Shown here piece after piece: positions 36,086 through 44,815 of a DNA stretch of 64,000 nucleotides (the first letter of the stretch is position 1; each line of letters opens with the position of its first letter). A program made the position numbers and the translations under genes. Below the pieces are notes generated by a model. That model ran no database searches. It saw nothing but the letters and a program-made list of their open reading frames with translations, and was not told the origin of the DNA. This DNA is from JANQIO01 sp965229625 (GTDB lineage Bacteria > Pseudomonadota > Gammaproteobacteria > Pseudomonadales > Halieaceae): assembly GCA_965229625.1 (NCBI GenBank), contig CBDDJJ010000001.1, forward strand, positions 930,001 through 994,000, read 5' to 3'.

Positions 36086-37318
36086 ATGCTGAGAGCCCAT
36101 TCACTGCTCGTGTTCGCACTACTGGCAGTGCTGACGCCTTATACGACGTTTGCCGCCGAAGACAGCCTGGCGCTGAAGCGCGTTGTGCACTTTGAGGATT
36201 TCCAGAACCGGGAGCCCATGCTGCTGGAGCTGGGCAACGGCGACTTGCTGGTGTCCGGTTTCCCGCGCTACCCGCACGAGCCTGCGCGCGCACCGAGCCT
36301 GTGGCGCAGCGGCGACGGTGGCGAGAGCTGGTCGCAAGTGGATGTTGGATCACCCGCCGATGGCGCCATTGGCAACTCCGACGTGGACCTGGCGCTGGCG
36401 CCGGACGGCACCATCTACTTCGCCACCATGGGCTTCAACCGCAGCACCGGCAAGGGCACCCACATCTCTATCGGCGTCAGCCGCAACGGCGGGGAGACCT
36501 GGTCCTGGACCTTGCTGACAGACCGGGAACTGGCTGACCGGCCCTGGGTAGAGGTTGCACCCGACGGCACCGCGCATGTGATCTGGAATGATGATCGCGG
36601 CGTGCATCACGTACTCAGCAAGGATTCAGGGGCAAGCTGGCAGACCATGCCCCAGGTGCACCCGGCCGGCGGGTCCAGCCATTTGGCCGTGGGCCCCCGG
36701 GGTGAACTCGCCGTGCGCGTCACCCCAATCTTTGCTTCGGGGAACATGTTCGACATTGAAGCCGAATTCATTGCTGTCAGCTCCGACAGCGGCCGCACCT
36801 GGACCCGGCAGACCGCGCCGGGCAACCGTGACTGGAAACCCTATGGCCAAGGCGGCCTGCCGCGTTGGGTTGAGCCTATCGCCTGGGACAGCAGCGGTCG
36901 GCTCTACTACCTGTGGAGCGAAGGAACTGACATACGCCTGGGGCAGTCCGATAACCGCGGCGCGACGTGGAAGACATGGAACATCGCTGCGGAAACTGAT
37001 ACTGCCTTTTTCCCCTACCTGGCAGCCATCGGCCACGGCGAGTTGGCCGCCTCCTGGTTCACTTCTGCAAACAACATGGGTGTGCGTGTAGCGCAGATAA
37101 CCATCGGTACGGATAAGCCCCATGTCCTGCTGTCAGAGCCGCTGCCCTTTGAGTCCTGGGCAGAGACAGATGGCGCATGGCAGCGCGATACCGCTGGCGA
37201 ATATGCCGCGGTAACACGACTCTCCTCGGGCGATATCGCCGTGGTCACACCGCTACTGGACCCACGTGTGGATCGCATGGGCTTTTCGTTCTGGCGTCTG
37301 GCGCCACCCGCGATGTAG
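36086..37318 (+). CDS. Secreted sialidase-like Asp-box (BNR) propeller protein
   Basis: 410 residues with signal peptide MLRAHSLLVFALLAVLTPYTTFA, so exported. Five Asp-box repeats of the S-x-D-x-G-x-x-W type are visible: SGDGGESW, SRNGGETW, SKDSGASW, SSDSGRTW and SDNRGATW. They mark a six-bladed propeller as in exo-sialidases. I do not see a complete arginine triad, so glycosidase activity is unproven; many such proteins are of unknown function. ATG with GAAGAAGG upstream. Followed by tRNA-Arg 52 nt later. Confidence 0.85.
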   Translation: MLRAHSLLVFALLAVLTPYTTFAAEDSLALKRVVHFEDFQNREPMLLELGNGDLLVSGFPRYPHEPARAPSLWRSGDGGESWSQVDVGSPADGAIGNSDVDLALAPDGTIYFATMGFNRSTGKGTHISIGVSRNGGETWSWTLLTDRELADRPWVEVAPDGTAHVIWNDDRGVHHVLSKDSGASWQTMPQVHPAGGSSHLAVGPRGELAVRVTPIFASGNMFDIEAEFIAVSSDSGRTWTRQTAPGNRDWKPYGQGGLPRWVEPIAWDSSGRLYYLWSEGTDIRLGQSDNRGATWKTWNIAAETDTAFFPYLAAIGHGELAASWFTSANNMGVRVAQITIGTDKPHVLLSEPLPFESWAETDGAWQRDTAGEYAAVTRLSSGDIAVVTPLLDPRVDRMGFSFWRLAPPAM

Positions 37319-37350
37319 CCGGCAAGCTGTCTCGTTCAGAGACCTCTTGT

Positions 37351-37356
37351 TATACT
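37351..37356 (+). promoter_or_regulatory. Promoter -10 element of tRNA-Arg
   Basis: TATACT lies 14 nt upstream of the mature tRNA start and is followed by a GC-rich discriminator (CCGCGCGC), as usual for stringently controlled stable-RNA promoters. The -35 region near 37328-37333 matches consensus poorly. Confidence 0.5.
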
Positions 37357-37370
37357 CCGCGCGCATCAAC

Positions 37371-37447
37371 GCCCCCGTAGCTCAGTTGAATAGAGCATCC
37401 GCCTCCTAAGCGGAGGGTCGCAGGTTTGAGTCCTGCCGGGGGCACCA
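37371..37447 (+). tRNA. tRNA-Arg (anticodon CCT)
   Basis: 77 nt including an encoded CCA (37445-37447). The acceptor stem pairs GCCCCCG with CGGGGGC; the anticodon stem TCCGC/GCGGA encloses the loop CTCCTAA, giving anticodon CCT (reads AGG). The TpsiC arm contains GGTTTGAGTCC. The 3' half is repeated in decayed form at 38466-38514, and its last 16 nt again at 38616-38631, evidence that this gene was an integration site. Confidence 0.95.
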
Positions 37448-37537
37448 CTTCTTTGATTCGGTCACCTGGACCGCAGTTCGTTGCCAAATAGCCAGAGGCA
37501 TATAAACAGGGCCGGCTAGAGATAACGAAGCAGCCGA

Positions 37538-38281
37538 TCACGCATTAGCGAACTCGTGGAAATCAGCCACAACCTCTCGAGCTGCCAACTCTGCCAACAC
37601 CTTCCCAGCTTCCGGCGTTGCAAGGCCCGGGTTCGAGCCAATCCGGCCATCTGGAAAACGGCCACGGTAGTCCCTCGCATCAGTGAAGTCTCCGTTCGGA
37701 GCAATCTCGGGCGAAAGCGGCGCATCTTTAATGTGATCGGGATAGGCAAACTGGGTCACAGCCACTTCAGACGGTGTCGCATGTGAACCGTGAGCCTCGC
37801 CATAGAGCGCCTTGCACTTCGCATAGGTGTCCTTGCCTTCCCACCAGTTTCGCAACCGGCATTTCACCGGGGGCCTACCGCTACCGGTATCCATTGAACG
37901 ACTGGCGTAGATCTCTGCGAAACCGGCATTGATTGTCGAGATGTTTCCACCGTGGCCATTAAGCCAGTAGAAGTGCGTAAAGCCGTGCTTGGCAAGTGAC
38001 TCTGTCCAGTCCACCATGGTGGCAACAAACGTCGTTGGGCGCAGCGTCATCGAACCGGGAAACTCCATGTGATGCTGGGCGACACCAACATTGAACGTCG
38101 GGGCCATCAGCAGCCCGCTATTATCAGCAGCAATGCCGCCGATGATTTCCGGGCAGAGTGCGTCCGTGCCGATCAGCCCAGTGGGGCCGTGTTGCTCCGT
38201 TGAACCGACGGGAATGAGTATCGCGGTGCTACGCTGAAGGTAGGTTTCCACTTCCTGCCAGGTGGAGAGGTGAAGTCGCAT
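37538..38281 (-). CDS. Creatininase family protein
   Basis: 247-residue metal-dependent amidohydrolase of the creatininase superfamily (creatinine amidohydrolase, MftE and related peptidases). ILIPVGSTEQHGPTGLIGTDAL carries the first metal ligands, FYWLNGHGGNISTIN the second site, and YGEAHGSHATPSEVA the third. The family's substrates vary, so creatinine is not implied. The gene lies between tRNA-Arg and a decayed copy of its 3' end, transcribed toward the tRNA, and has no neighbouring integrase. It is probably cargo of a former element or a transfer into the tRNA site. Confidence 0.9.
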   Translation of the reverse strand: MRLHLSTWQEVETYLQRSTAILIPVGSTEQHGPTGLIGTDALCPEIIGGIAADNSGLLMAPTFNVGVAQHHMEFPGSMTLRPTTFVATMVDWTESLAKHGFTHFYWLNGHGGNISTINAGFAEIYASRSMDTGSGRPPVKCRLRNWWEGKDTYAKCKALYGEAHGSHATPSEVAVTQFAYPDHIKDAPLSPEIAPNGDFTDARDYRGRFPDGRIGSNPGLATPEAGKVLAELAAREVVADFHEFANA

Positions 38282-38465
38282 GGTGTTCTCTTCAATTCGG
38301 GGAAACGAATCACATTAGTCGAGTTGCGCCGGAAGGAGAAGAGGACGGGGCTAGTAATCCTGAACGCGCCCTTGTGACTCTAACCGCGCCGGACAAGGAA
38401 CCACCCTACCCTCCAGGATGCCTTGATTTATATGGGCTGCAGGATATCACCGTGGCCTGCACCAA

Positions 38466-38514
38466 CGCCTCCTAAGCGGAGGGTCGCAGGCTTGAGTCCT
38501 GTCAGGGGGCACCA
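38466..38514 (+). repeat. Decayed 3'-half copy of tRNA-Arg (attachment-site-like direct repeat)
   Basis: 49 nt aligning with 37400-37447 of the tRNA gene with two substitutions and one inserted A: the anticodon loop CCTCCTAAG, the TpsiC arm and the terminal GGGGGCACCA are all present. The 5' half of a tRNA is absent. This is the pattern left when an element integrates into a tRNA 3' end, and spans about 1.07 kb with the original. Confidence 0.8.
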
Positions 38515-38615
38515 ATCCCCTTCGGAATTGGCGGCCTGTTGACTACGGGCCACGTAGCCTACCTGCGGGGCGTTCAACTGCGCATGTTGCTGCGCAACAA
38601 TGTCGCTTGTTTCAC

Positions 38616-38631
38616 CCTGCCGGGGGCACCA
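38616..38631 (+). repeat. Third short copy of the tRNA-Arg 3' end
   Basis: CCTGCCGGGGGCACCA is identical to the last 16 nt of the tRNA gene, and the following bases (GTTCTTT) nearly match those that follow the intact tRNA (CTTCTTT). It may be the original right junction before a second, nested integration. The stretch 38282-38736 has no gene apart from these repeats. Confidence 0.65.
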
Positions 38632-38736
38632 GTTCTTTTTATCTCCTGCGATGCGGTCCTTGGACACGCAAAAAGTTGCGGACAGCAGGTCGCAGATGAA
38701 TCAAACTGCACTTTTTGTTTTCGCGATGTCGCGTCT

Positions 38737-39405
38737 ATGACTGCGGTAAATCTCAGCCAGTTCGCCAGTCTCTTCGAAATTGGGTTTGCACTGCACTTTG
38801 CAGTGGCCTTCCTTGACCGTATCTACGCGAGAGAGCTGCCGGTCAGAATCGATGGCATTGCCGCCAGGGCAAAAGCGCTGGAACATCTGAAGCGCGAGCT
38901 TTCCGAGGGCCTTCCGGTTGAGGGGGCGGCCGACGCAACGGATGAGCTTCGCTTTGCCTATCGTACGATTGCGAATCCGACATGGACCCGGCACAACGAC
39001 CAGGTGCTGGATCGGGTTTACGCCTTGTTACAGGACTCAAAGGGACAGATGAAAGTGCTCAAGCGCATTCTCAGTGTCCTCACCTTTCTTTCGATTCTTG
39101 TGGTGCTGTACTCCGTGACCACACTGTTCCTGATTGGCCTTCAGGTGGAGCTGGTGAAAGCGCTGAATCCTATGACAGCGAGTGCCGTCGTGCTGACTCA
39201 GCTGCTGCCCCTGCCCATCGCGGCAACGATCTTCTTTTTTGTGGCCCGACGTATGGGCAATGAAATCGATAGAAAGATTCGCGGCGCGGGGGAGCTGCAG
39301 CTGATGCTCAATGAACTGGATAACACCCCGGCGCACGGCTATGTGTCTGTTGACCAGGTGTATCAGAGAGACCGGGAGCTGTCCGGGCTTTCGAAGGACG
39401 TCTGA
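38737..39405 (+). CDS. Hypothetical protein with two transmembrane helices
   Basis: 222 residues. A mainly helical N-terminal region (KRELSEGLPVEG; RVYALLQDSKGQMKVLKRI) is followed by two hydrophobic helices near 111-135 (SVLTFLSILVVLYSVTTLFLIG) and 149-170 (VVLTQLLPLPIAATIFFFVA), then a charged C terminus. No known family recognised. I use the ATG at 38737: the frame is open further upstream but runs through the tRNA-derived repeat. GC content here is visibly lower than in most of the window, consistent with acquisition along with the tRNA-Arg scar. Confidence 0.7.
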   Translation: MTAVNLSQFASLFEIGFALHFAVAFLDRIYARELPVRIDGIAARAKALEHLKRELSEGLPVEGAADATDELRFAYRTIANPTWTRHNDQVLDRVYALLQDSKGQMKVLKRILSVLTFLSILVVLYSVTTLFLIGLQVELVKALNPMTASAVVLTQLLPLPIAATIFFFVARRMGNEIDRKIRGAGELQLMLNELDNTPAHGYVSVDQVYQRDRELSGLSKDV

Positions 39406-39433
39406 AACCGCAAGGGGCAATAGGAGAATGCCA

Positions 39434-40768
39434 GTGAGACTGGTGAGTGACGAGATACTGATCGATACCGACGCGCAGGAACCGGTTCACGAGTCCATTT
39501 ATCCTTCATATGCTGATTTCGAGCTCTGGAACCCGTCATCCTGGACCGGGGGCCACCCCTTTGACCTCTACAAGACGATGCGGGAAAGCGCGCCTGTCAT
39601 GTGGTCACCCACGAGAGAGGGATTTGCCGGGTTCTGGGCAGTCAGCCGGTACGAGGATATCCGTCGGGTGGAGCTGTCGGCAGACCTGTTCTCATCGGAA
39701 CGCGGCAGCATCAATATCAGCATCCCCGAGCGGAAAGACTGGAAGCCTGACAAACTCATACCGGCGTCCCTGAATTCACTGATCAACCTCGATGCGCAGC
39801 GCCATCTGGAGATGCGGCTGCAACAGAAAAAGTTCTTCCTGCCGCCGGAATATATCACCCAACTGCGCGAGAAAGTGGCTGTAAAAGTCGACGCACTGCT
39901 GGACGAGATGGAACGTCGCGGCCCCCGGATCGACTTCGTAAAACTGTTTGCGGAGCAGCTACCGCTGTTCACACTGTGTGAGATGCTGGGCATCGATGAG
40001 GCAGACCGCCCGCAGGTCATACGCTGGATGCACTACCTGGAAATGGCCTCCCAGTTTTTGACGAACCCCTGGCAGACATTTTTCTCGGAGCCGCTGTTCC
40101 CGCTGCGATTCAAGTCCGTGGTGCGGGATATGTTCACCTACGGCGAGCGTGTAATGGCAGATCGCCGCCGCCACCCGCGTGATGACCTGCTGACCGCTAT
40201 CGCCGAATCCACCCTTGAAGGAGAGCTGCTACCGCAGGAGTATCTGGACGGGTCCTGGCTGCTGGTGGTATTCGCCGGCAATGACACCACCCGGAACTCA
40301 TTGTCCGGTACCCTGCGACTGATGACTCAGTTCCCAAAGCAGCGCGCCATGGTGCTGGAAGATCCCAGCCTGATTCCACGGATGTCCGACGAAGCCCTGC
40401 GCATGATCTCCCCCGTCATCCATATGCGCAGGACAGCCACCGCGGATACCGAGCTGGTGGGCCAGAAAATCGCCAGGGATGAGAAAGTCGTCCTCTGGTA
40501 CGGCGCTGGCAATCGCGACCCCGAGGTGTTCCCAAACCCTGACCAGTTCGATATGCACCGACCCAACGTGCAGAAGCACGTTGCATTCGGCCACGGCGTG
40601 CACAAGTGCCTCGGTTTCCGGGTGGCGAGAATGCAGCTGGAAGTGGCCTATGAGCGCATTTTCGAGCGCTTCCCCGATATCACCTGGACTGGAAAGCAGA
40701 AAATCGCGCCCAATGCGCTGGTCCATGCCATCTCCAGCCTTGAGGTACACCTATATGGCGGGCGATGA
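39434..40768 (+). CDS. Cytochrome P450
   Basis: 444-residue bacterial P450. I-helix oxygen-binding motif AGNDTTRN at 281-288, ExxR at Glu320-Arg323 and heme loop FGHGVHKCLGF with the cysteine ligand Cys392. The ends resemble P450s that hydroxylate terpenoid or steroid side chains, but the substrate is unknown. An AGGAG at 39422-39426 sits 7 nt from a GTG at 39434, which I prefer; the ATG at 39428 is only 1 nt away from it. It needs a ferredoxin partner that is not adjacent. Directly follows the two-helix membrane protein by 28 nt. Confidence 0.92.
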   Translation: MRLVSDEILIDTDAQEPVHESIYPSYADFELWNPSSWTGGHPFDLYKTMRESAPVMWSPTREGFAGFWAVSRYEDIRRVELSADLFSSERGSINISIPERKDWKPDKLIPASLNSLINLDAQRHLEMRLQQKKFFLPPEYITQLREKVAVKVDALLDEMERRGPRIDFVKLFAEQLPLFTLCEMLGIDEADRPQVIRWMHYLEMASQFLTNPWQTFFSEPLFPLRFKSVVRDMFTYGERVMADRRRHPRDDLLTAIAESTLEGELLPQEYLDGSWLLVVFAGNDTTRNSLSGTLRLMTQFPKQRAMVLEDPSLIPRMSDEALRMISPVIHMRRTATADTELVGQKIARDEKVVLWYGAGNRDPEVFPNPDQFDMHRPNVQKHVAFGHGVHKCLGFRVARMQLEVAYERIFERFPDITWTGKQKIAPNALVHAISSLEVHLYGGR

Positions 40769-40876
40769 CGAATGTGGCGCGAAAGCCCAATTGAATATGC
40801 AGGCTGCACCTGCCTGTAGGGCCCGCGCACATCACGCGACAGCAGCTCAGACTCTTCGGAGCACCAGCTGGTAAAC

Positions 40877-41224
40877 TCAGGCGGCTGCTTGGCCGTTCAT
40901 GTAATCCTTGTAGTAGGTGAGCAGACCGTCGCGGGTGCGGTACAGGCCACAGCCCTCGATATCGCCCGTCGGGGTTCGCGCGGTCCACTGGCACCAGGCC
41001 ACGTTGCCGTCGCCGGCAATGAGATTGGCGACAAAGTCGATTTCACGATCCTTCATCTCCACGTTCATCTTTTCCATGAAGCCGCGAATCGCTTCACGCC
41101 CGTCGAAGTTTCCGTAGATGGGATCTTCCAGCAGCGCATCTTCCGCGAACAAATCCACAAGGGCGGTGTAATCCCCCGCATCCTGTATCTGCCAGAATCG
41201 CTGTACAACCACTTTAGCATCCAT
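40877..41224 (-). CDS. NTF2-like (SnoaL/ketosteroid isomerase fold) protein
   Basis: 115 residues. Starts MDAKVVVQRFWQIQDAGDYTALVDLFAEDALLEDPIYG, a typical KSI/SnoaL-like opening, and ends with VAWCQWTARTPTGDIEGCGLYRTRDGLLTYYKDY. Probably binds or isomerises a hydrophobic ring compound. GGGAGGGG lies just before the ATG. It follows a second NTF2-like gene on the same strand by 33 nt and is convergent with the P450 gene, so a shared substrate is possible but unproven. Confidence 0.82.
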   Translation of the reverse strand: MDAKVVVQRFWQIQDAGDYTALVDLFAEDALLEDPIYGNFDGREAIRGFMEKMNVEMKDREIDFVANLIAGDGNVAWCQWTARTPTGDIEGCGLYRTRDGLLTYYKDYMNGQAAA

Positions 41225-41257
41225 GGATGCCCCTCCCGTCGAACCCAGAAAGACCGT

Positions 41258-41719
41258 TCACTGAGCACCCGCCTGCATGGATTCCAGCATGGCTTTCATC
41301 TTCATGTGCAACAGATTGACTGCCTGCAGGGGCCGCACCATCACCTTGAATTCGGTGATCTTGCCGGCCTCATCGAAGGTCATCATGTCGATACCGTTGA
41401 TGTACTTGCCTTCCATTTCGGTTTCAAACTCCAGCACCACGTCGTTGCCACTGGCCACTTCGCGGGTATAGCGAAACTTTGAGCCGGGCGTTCCGGGCCG
41501 CTGTTCGGTGTTGCCTTCACTGAAGGTATTGCCGGCGGCGTTCAGGTATAGCTTGGTGAGCTCCTTGCCGACCTGGGGCGTGAACACCACAGGCGAATAA
41601 AAGACGCAGTCATCGTGCAGGAGTTCGTCCAGTCCGCCGGGAAGTTCACCACGCAGGTGCTGATGCCAGCGCTCAAGGTTTGTTGCAGCGTTCGGTGCGA
41701 GCGTATTCACGTTGTCCAT
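41258..41719 (-). CDS. NTF2-like protein
   Basis: 153-residue cone-fold protein: NLERWHQHLRGELPGGLDELLHDDCVFYSPVVF then DVVLEFETEMEGKYINGIDMMTFDEAGKITEFKVMVRPLQAVN, the strand pattern of SnoaL-like proteins, with a Met-rich C-terminal helix (HMKMKAMLESMQAG). Substrate unknown. ATG at 41719, directly abutting AGAGGA, an unusually short spacing. First of the two NTF2 genes; divergent from asmA. Confidence 0.82.
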   Translation of the reverse strand: MDNVNTLAPNAATNLERWHQHLRGELPGGLDELLHDDCVFYSPVVFTPQVGKELTKLYLNAAGNTFSEGNTEQRPGTPGSKFRYTREVASGNDVVLEFETEMEGKYINGIDMMTFDEAGKITEFKVMVRPLQAVNLLHMKMKAMLESMQAGAQ

Positions 41720-41858
41720 TCCTCTGTTTTGTCATCTGATCCAGGCAGACTACCCCATTTTGGCGCACCCCTTCATCCCTCGCGCCCGTATGTACTTTTT
41801 TATGCGCGAGCTGACAGGTGCACTACTCTTAGGGAGTCGAATGCCGGAGGCCCAGCCC

Positions 41859-43796
41859 GTGAAACTGCTACTCAAAATTCTCGCCGCCATCGTCGTCCTG
41901 CTGGTGCTTGTCGCCGTCCTGTTGCCTTTGCTCATCTCCACCGACGACATCACCGACGAGATTTCCAAACAGGTCACCGCGACCACCGGCCGCAACCTGG
42001 TGATCGAGGGAGACAAGAGCCTGAGCATCCTGCCCTCCCTGAGCCTGCAATTGAACCAGGTGCGCCTGACCAACATGGAGAGCGGCAGCCAGCCGAACAT
42101 GATGAGCATGGAGCGCCTGGATATTCACATTCCCTGGGCTGCGCTGCTCTCCGGCTCGCTGAGTATCGAGCGTTTCGTGATCGAGGAGCCAGCAATCCTG
42201 CTGGAGACCGATGCCGAGGGGAACGCCAACTGGGACATGCTTGCCGCTGCGGAGCCCGCGCCGGAAGTAGATACCGCACCCACCGAAGCCACGACACTGC
42301 CCTCCGGTTTCGATATCAGTCTTGGGGAGGTCGCAATCCGAGGAGGCTCACTGACCTACATCGACGGGCAGGCCGGCACCGAAGAGCGCCTGGACCAGCT
42401 CGGCCTGGCGATCGAATTGCCCTCCCTGTACGAGGCGCTACAGCTCAAGGGAACCGTACTCTACATGGGTGAAACCCTGAACCTGGACATCGGAGTGACC
42501 ACGCCGGCCAGGGCTATAAACGGTGAGACCTTCGAAGTGAGTATGCTGCTGGACACGCGCCTGCTGGAGATGGCCTACAGCGGCGAAATCACCAACCAGG
42601 GCACGGAGATCAGGGGCAGCCTCAAGCTGGCCGGGAATTCGGTCAAGGACCTGGCGGCCTGGCAGGATGTAGAGCTCGATGCCGGGGATGACGCCTTCAA
42701 TGCCTTCGAAGTCACCGGGGACATGCTGTTCAGTGATCAGACCCTGCGCATCCAGCAACTGGCGGCGCGCCTCGATGCCCTCGAAATCAAGGGCAACAGC
42801 ACACTGGTACTGGCAGACGTACCGGACATCAGCGCCAACGTCGACCTGGGCATGCTCGACCTGAACCCTTACTTGCCGCCTGCAGCCGAGGGCGAGGCAG
42901 AGGCCCCCACAGCCGATGAAGCCGCAGTGAGTGACGCCCCATCCGAGCCCATTGTGTGGGACGACACACCCATCGACCTGTCGGCGCTGACGTCGGTCAA
43001 TGCCAATATCACCGTGCGCTCTGACGGCCTCAGGGCACGGGATATCAAACTGGGCGAGAACGCCTTCAGTCTGATGCTGACAGGCGGCAAGATGCGCATG
43101 TCACTGGACAAGTTCGAGGCCTACAGCGGCACGGGCAAAGGGCTGGTGGCCGTCGATGCCAGCAGCGCGCCCTACGCCATCCAGACGGATTTCGATCTCT
43201 CGGGCATTGAGGCGGAGCCACTGCTCACCGACAGCGTCGGATTCGACAAATTACGCGGCGCAGGCAACCTGGAGTGGAATCTGAAAACCTCCGGCCGCAG
43301 CCAGAAGGATTTCGTGAACCGGCTCAACGGGACGGTGGGCTTCAGCTTCCAGGACGGCGCCGTCAAGGGTGCGAACGTTGCCGCGATCGCGCGCAGCGCG
43401 CAGGCGATTGCCAGCGGACAACTGGCCCAGGTCAGCCTCGACAAGAACTTCGACAACGCCGCCGAAACAGACTTTTCAGAGATGGGCGGCACCCTCAGTT
43501 TCAGCAAGGGTGTCGGCACCAATACCGACCTCAAGCTGGCGAGCCCGCTGATCCGGGTCAAGGGCGAGGGCAGCATCGATCTGCCGGCTACCAACATCGA
43601 CTACACCGCACAGGCGCGGCTGGTGGACACCATCGAGGGACAGGCCGCTACCAGCGATACCAAGGGTATTAGTATCCCCATTGTGATCGAGGGGCCTTTT
43701 CACGACGTGAAGGTCAAACCCGACCTGACCTCGGCGGCGAAAGAGGGTGTCCTGGACTCCCTGAAGAAAAACCTGTTGAAGCGCTTCAACCGCTAG
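41859..43796 (+). CDS. AsmA family protein
   Basis: 645-residue inner-membrane-anchored periplasmic protein. Basic residues then a transmembrane helix (KLLLKILAAIVVLLVLVAVLLPLL), followed by the AsmA N-terminal block and long repeat-rich beta domain, ending in the AsmA C-terminal region (TNIDYTAQARLVDTIEGQA). AsmA-like proteins are bridge-like phospholipid transport and outer-membrane homeostasis factors. An acidic low-complexity linker (PAAEGEAEAPTADEAAVSD) occurs near residue 350. I prefer the GTG at 41859 (GGAGG 8 nt upstream, family-like first residues); an ATG at 41841 with AGGGAG is the alternative. Confidence 0.88.
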   Translation: MKLLLKILAAIVVLLVLVAVLLPLLISTDDITDEISKQVTATTGRNLVIEGDKSLSILPSLSLQLNQVRLTNMESGSQPNMMSMERLDIHIPWAALLSGSLSIERFVIEEPAILLETDAEGNANWDMLAAAEPAPEVDTAPTEATTLPSGFDISLGEVAIRGGSLTYIDGQAGTEERLDQLGLAIELPSLYEALQLKGTVLYMGETLNLDIGVTTPARAINGETFEVSMLLDTRLLEMAYSGEITNQGTEIRGSLKLAGNSVKDLAAWQDVELDAGDDAFNAFEVTGDMLFSDQTLRIQQLAARLDALEIKGNSTLVLADVPDISANVDLGMLDLNPYLPPAAEGEAEAPTADEAAVSDAPSEPIVWDDTPIDLSALTSVNANITVRSDGLRARDIKLGENAFSLMLTGGKMRMSLDKFEAYSGTGKGLVAVDASSAPYAIQTDFDLSGIEAEPLLTDSVGFDKLRGAGNLEWNLKTSGRSQKDFVNRLNGTVGFSFQDGAVKGANVAAIARSAQAIASGQLAQVSLDKNFDNAAETDFSEMGGTLSFSKGVGTNTDLKLASPLIRVKGEGSIDLPATNIDYTAQARLVDTIEGQAATSDTKGISIPIVIEGPFHDVKVKPDLTSAAKEGVLDSLKKNLLKRFNR

Positions 43797-43907
43797 GTCA
43801 GCAGCGCCACCAGGCGGGCAAGCGCTAGCCTGTTTCCCGGGACGGCTTCGGACTGTCCCTGGAATTCGCCTAGACTGTAGTCTGTCAATCGCTAGAAGGA
43901 GTCTTTT

Positions 43908-44726
43908 GTGGAGGAGCAACTGGACCTCGTACAGCAGGTGTACGAACTCGTCGTCAACTTTGCGGTGACCTATTCGTTCCAGCTGCTGGGCGCCGTGCTG
44001 GTGGTGATCGCCGGTTATGTCATTGGCGGCTGGGTTTCTCGCGTGGTCCTGCGAGTTCAGGAGCGGCGCGACGTCGATATCACCCTGCGGCAGTTCATAG
44101 CGAGCGTTGCGCGCATGCTGGTGATCGGCATGTTCCTGATTATCGCGTTGAGCCAGGTGGGTATCAGCATCACGCCGCTGATCGCCGCTGTCGGTGGCCT
44201 GGCGGTGGGCGCCAGTCTGGCAATACAGGGGCCTGTCTCGAACTACGGGGCCGGGCTGGTCATCATTCTCACCCGCATGTTCAAGGTGGGCGACACCATC
44301 TCACTGCTGGGTTGTTCCGGTCAGGTGGAAGACATCAGCCTGGCCACCACCATCCTTCGAGCCGAGGATGGCGAGAAAATTATCATTCCCAACAAACACA
44401 TCATTGGCGAGATTCATCGCAACTCGCAGGCCAATCGCATCGTGGAAGGCCAGGTGGGCGTTGCCTACGACAGCGACCCGGACCAGGTAATCGGTATTAT
44501 CCAGCGCTGCCTGGTGGGCATTGATGGGGTCACCAGCGACCCGCAGCCCCAGGTGGGCATCAACAGTTTCGGCGATTCGTCGATCAATATCGATTACCGG
44601 GTCTGGGTAGCGACTGACCGATACTTCGAAATCCTGCACCGCTGCAACTTGCAGGTATTCAATGCCCTCAAGGACAACGGCGTCGCCATCCCCTTCCCAC
44701 AGCGAGAAGTCAGGATGCTGGATTAG
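43908..44726 (+). CDS. Small-conductance mechanosensitive channel (MscS family)
   Basis: 272-residue channel opening under membrane tension to release solutes. Three transmembrane helices are visible: FQLLGAVLVVIAGYVIGG, MLVIGMFLIIALSQVG, and the pore helix SITPLIAAVGGLAVGASLAIQGPVSNYGAG with the Gly/Ala packing typical of MscS TM3. The soluble beta and alphabeta domains follow, ending near NGVAIPFPQREV as in E. coli MscS (286 residues). GTG start with GAAGGAG upstream. It is followed by a strong hairpin before the convergent lipase gene. Confidence 0.93.
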   Translation: MEEQLDLVQQVYELVVNFAVTYSFQLLGAVLVVIAGYVIGGWVSRVVLRVQERRDVDITLRQFIASVARMLVIGMFLIIALSQVGISITPLIAAVGGLAVGASLAIQGPVSNYGAGLVIILTRMFKVGDTISLLGCSGQVEDISLATTILRAEDGEKIIIPNKHIIGEIHRNSQANRIVEGQVGVAYDSDPDQVIGIIQRCLVGIDGVTSDPQPQVGINSFGDSSINIDYRVWVATDRYFEILHRCNLQVFNALKDNGVAIPFPQREVRMLD

Positions 44727-44777
44727 CGGCAGGCGTGGCTGGCGCCCTGAAAAACCACCTGCGGATAGCTCACTCCA

Positions 44778-44796
44778 TCCCCGATCAAATCGGGGA
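44778..44796. terminator. Hairpin between convergent mscS and hemerythrin-lipase genes
   Basis: TCCCCGAT and ATCGGGGA form a perfect 8-bp stem with a 3-nt loop. It lies 52 nt after the mscS stop and 20 nt from the end of the opposing gene, where a bidirectional terminator is expected. There is no T tract on either side, so intrinsic termination is not certain. Confidence 0.4.
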
Positions 44797-44815
44797 CAGC
44801 GGGCCACCGGAGCGC

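Noticed and set aside
38539..38736. Upstream extension of the two-helix membrane protein frame
   Set aside because: It runs through the third tRNA-Arg 3'-end copy and has no protein-like features; the ATG at 38737 is a better start.
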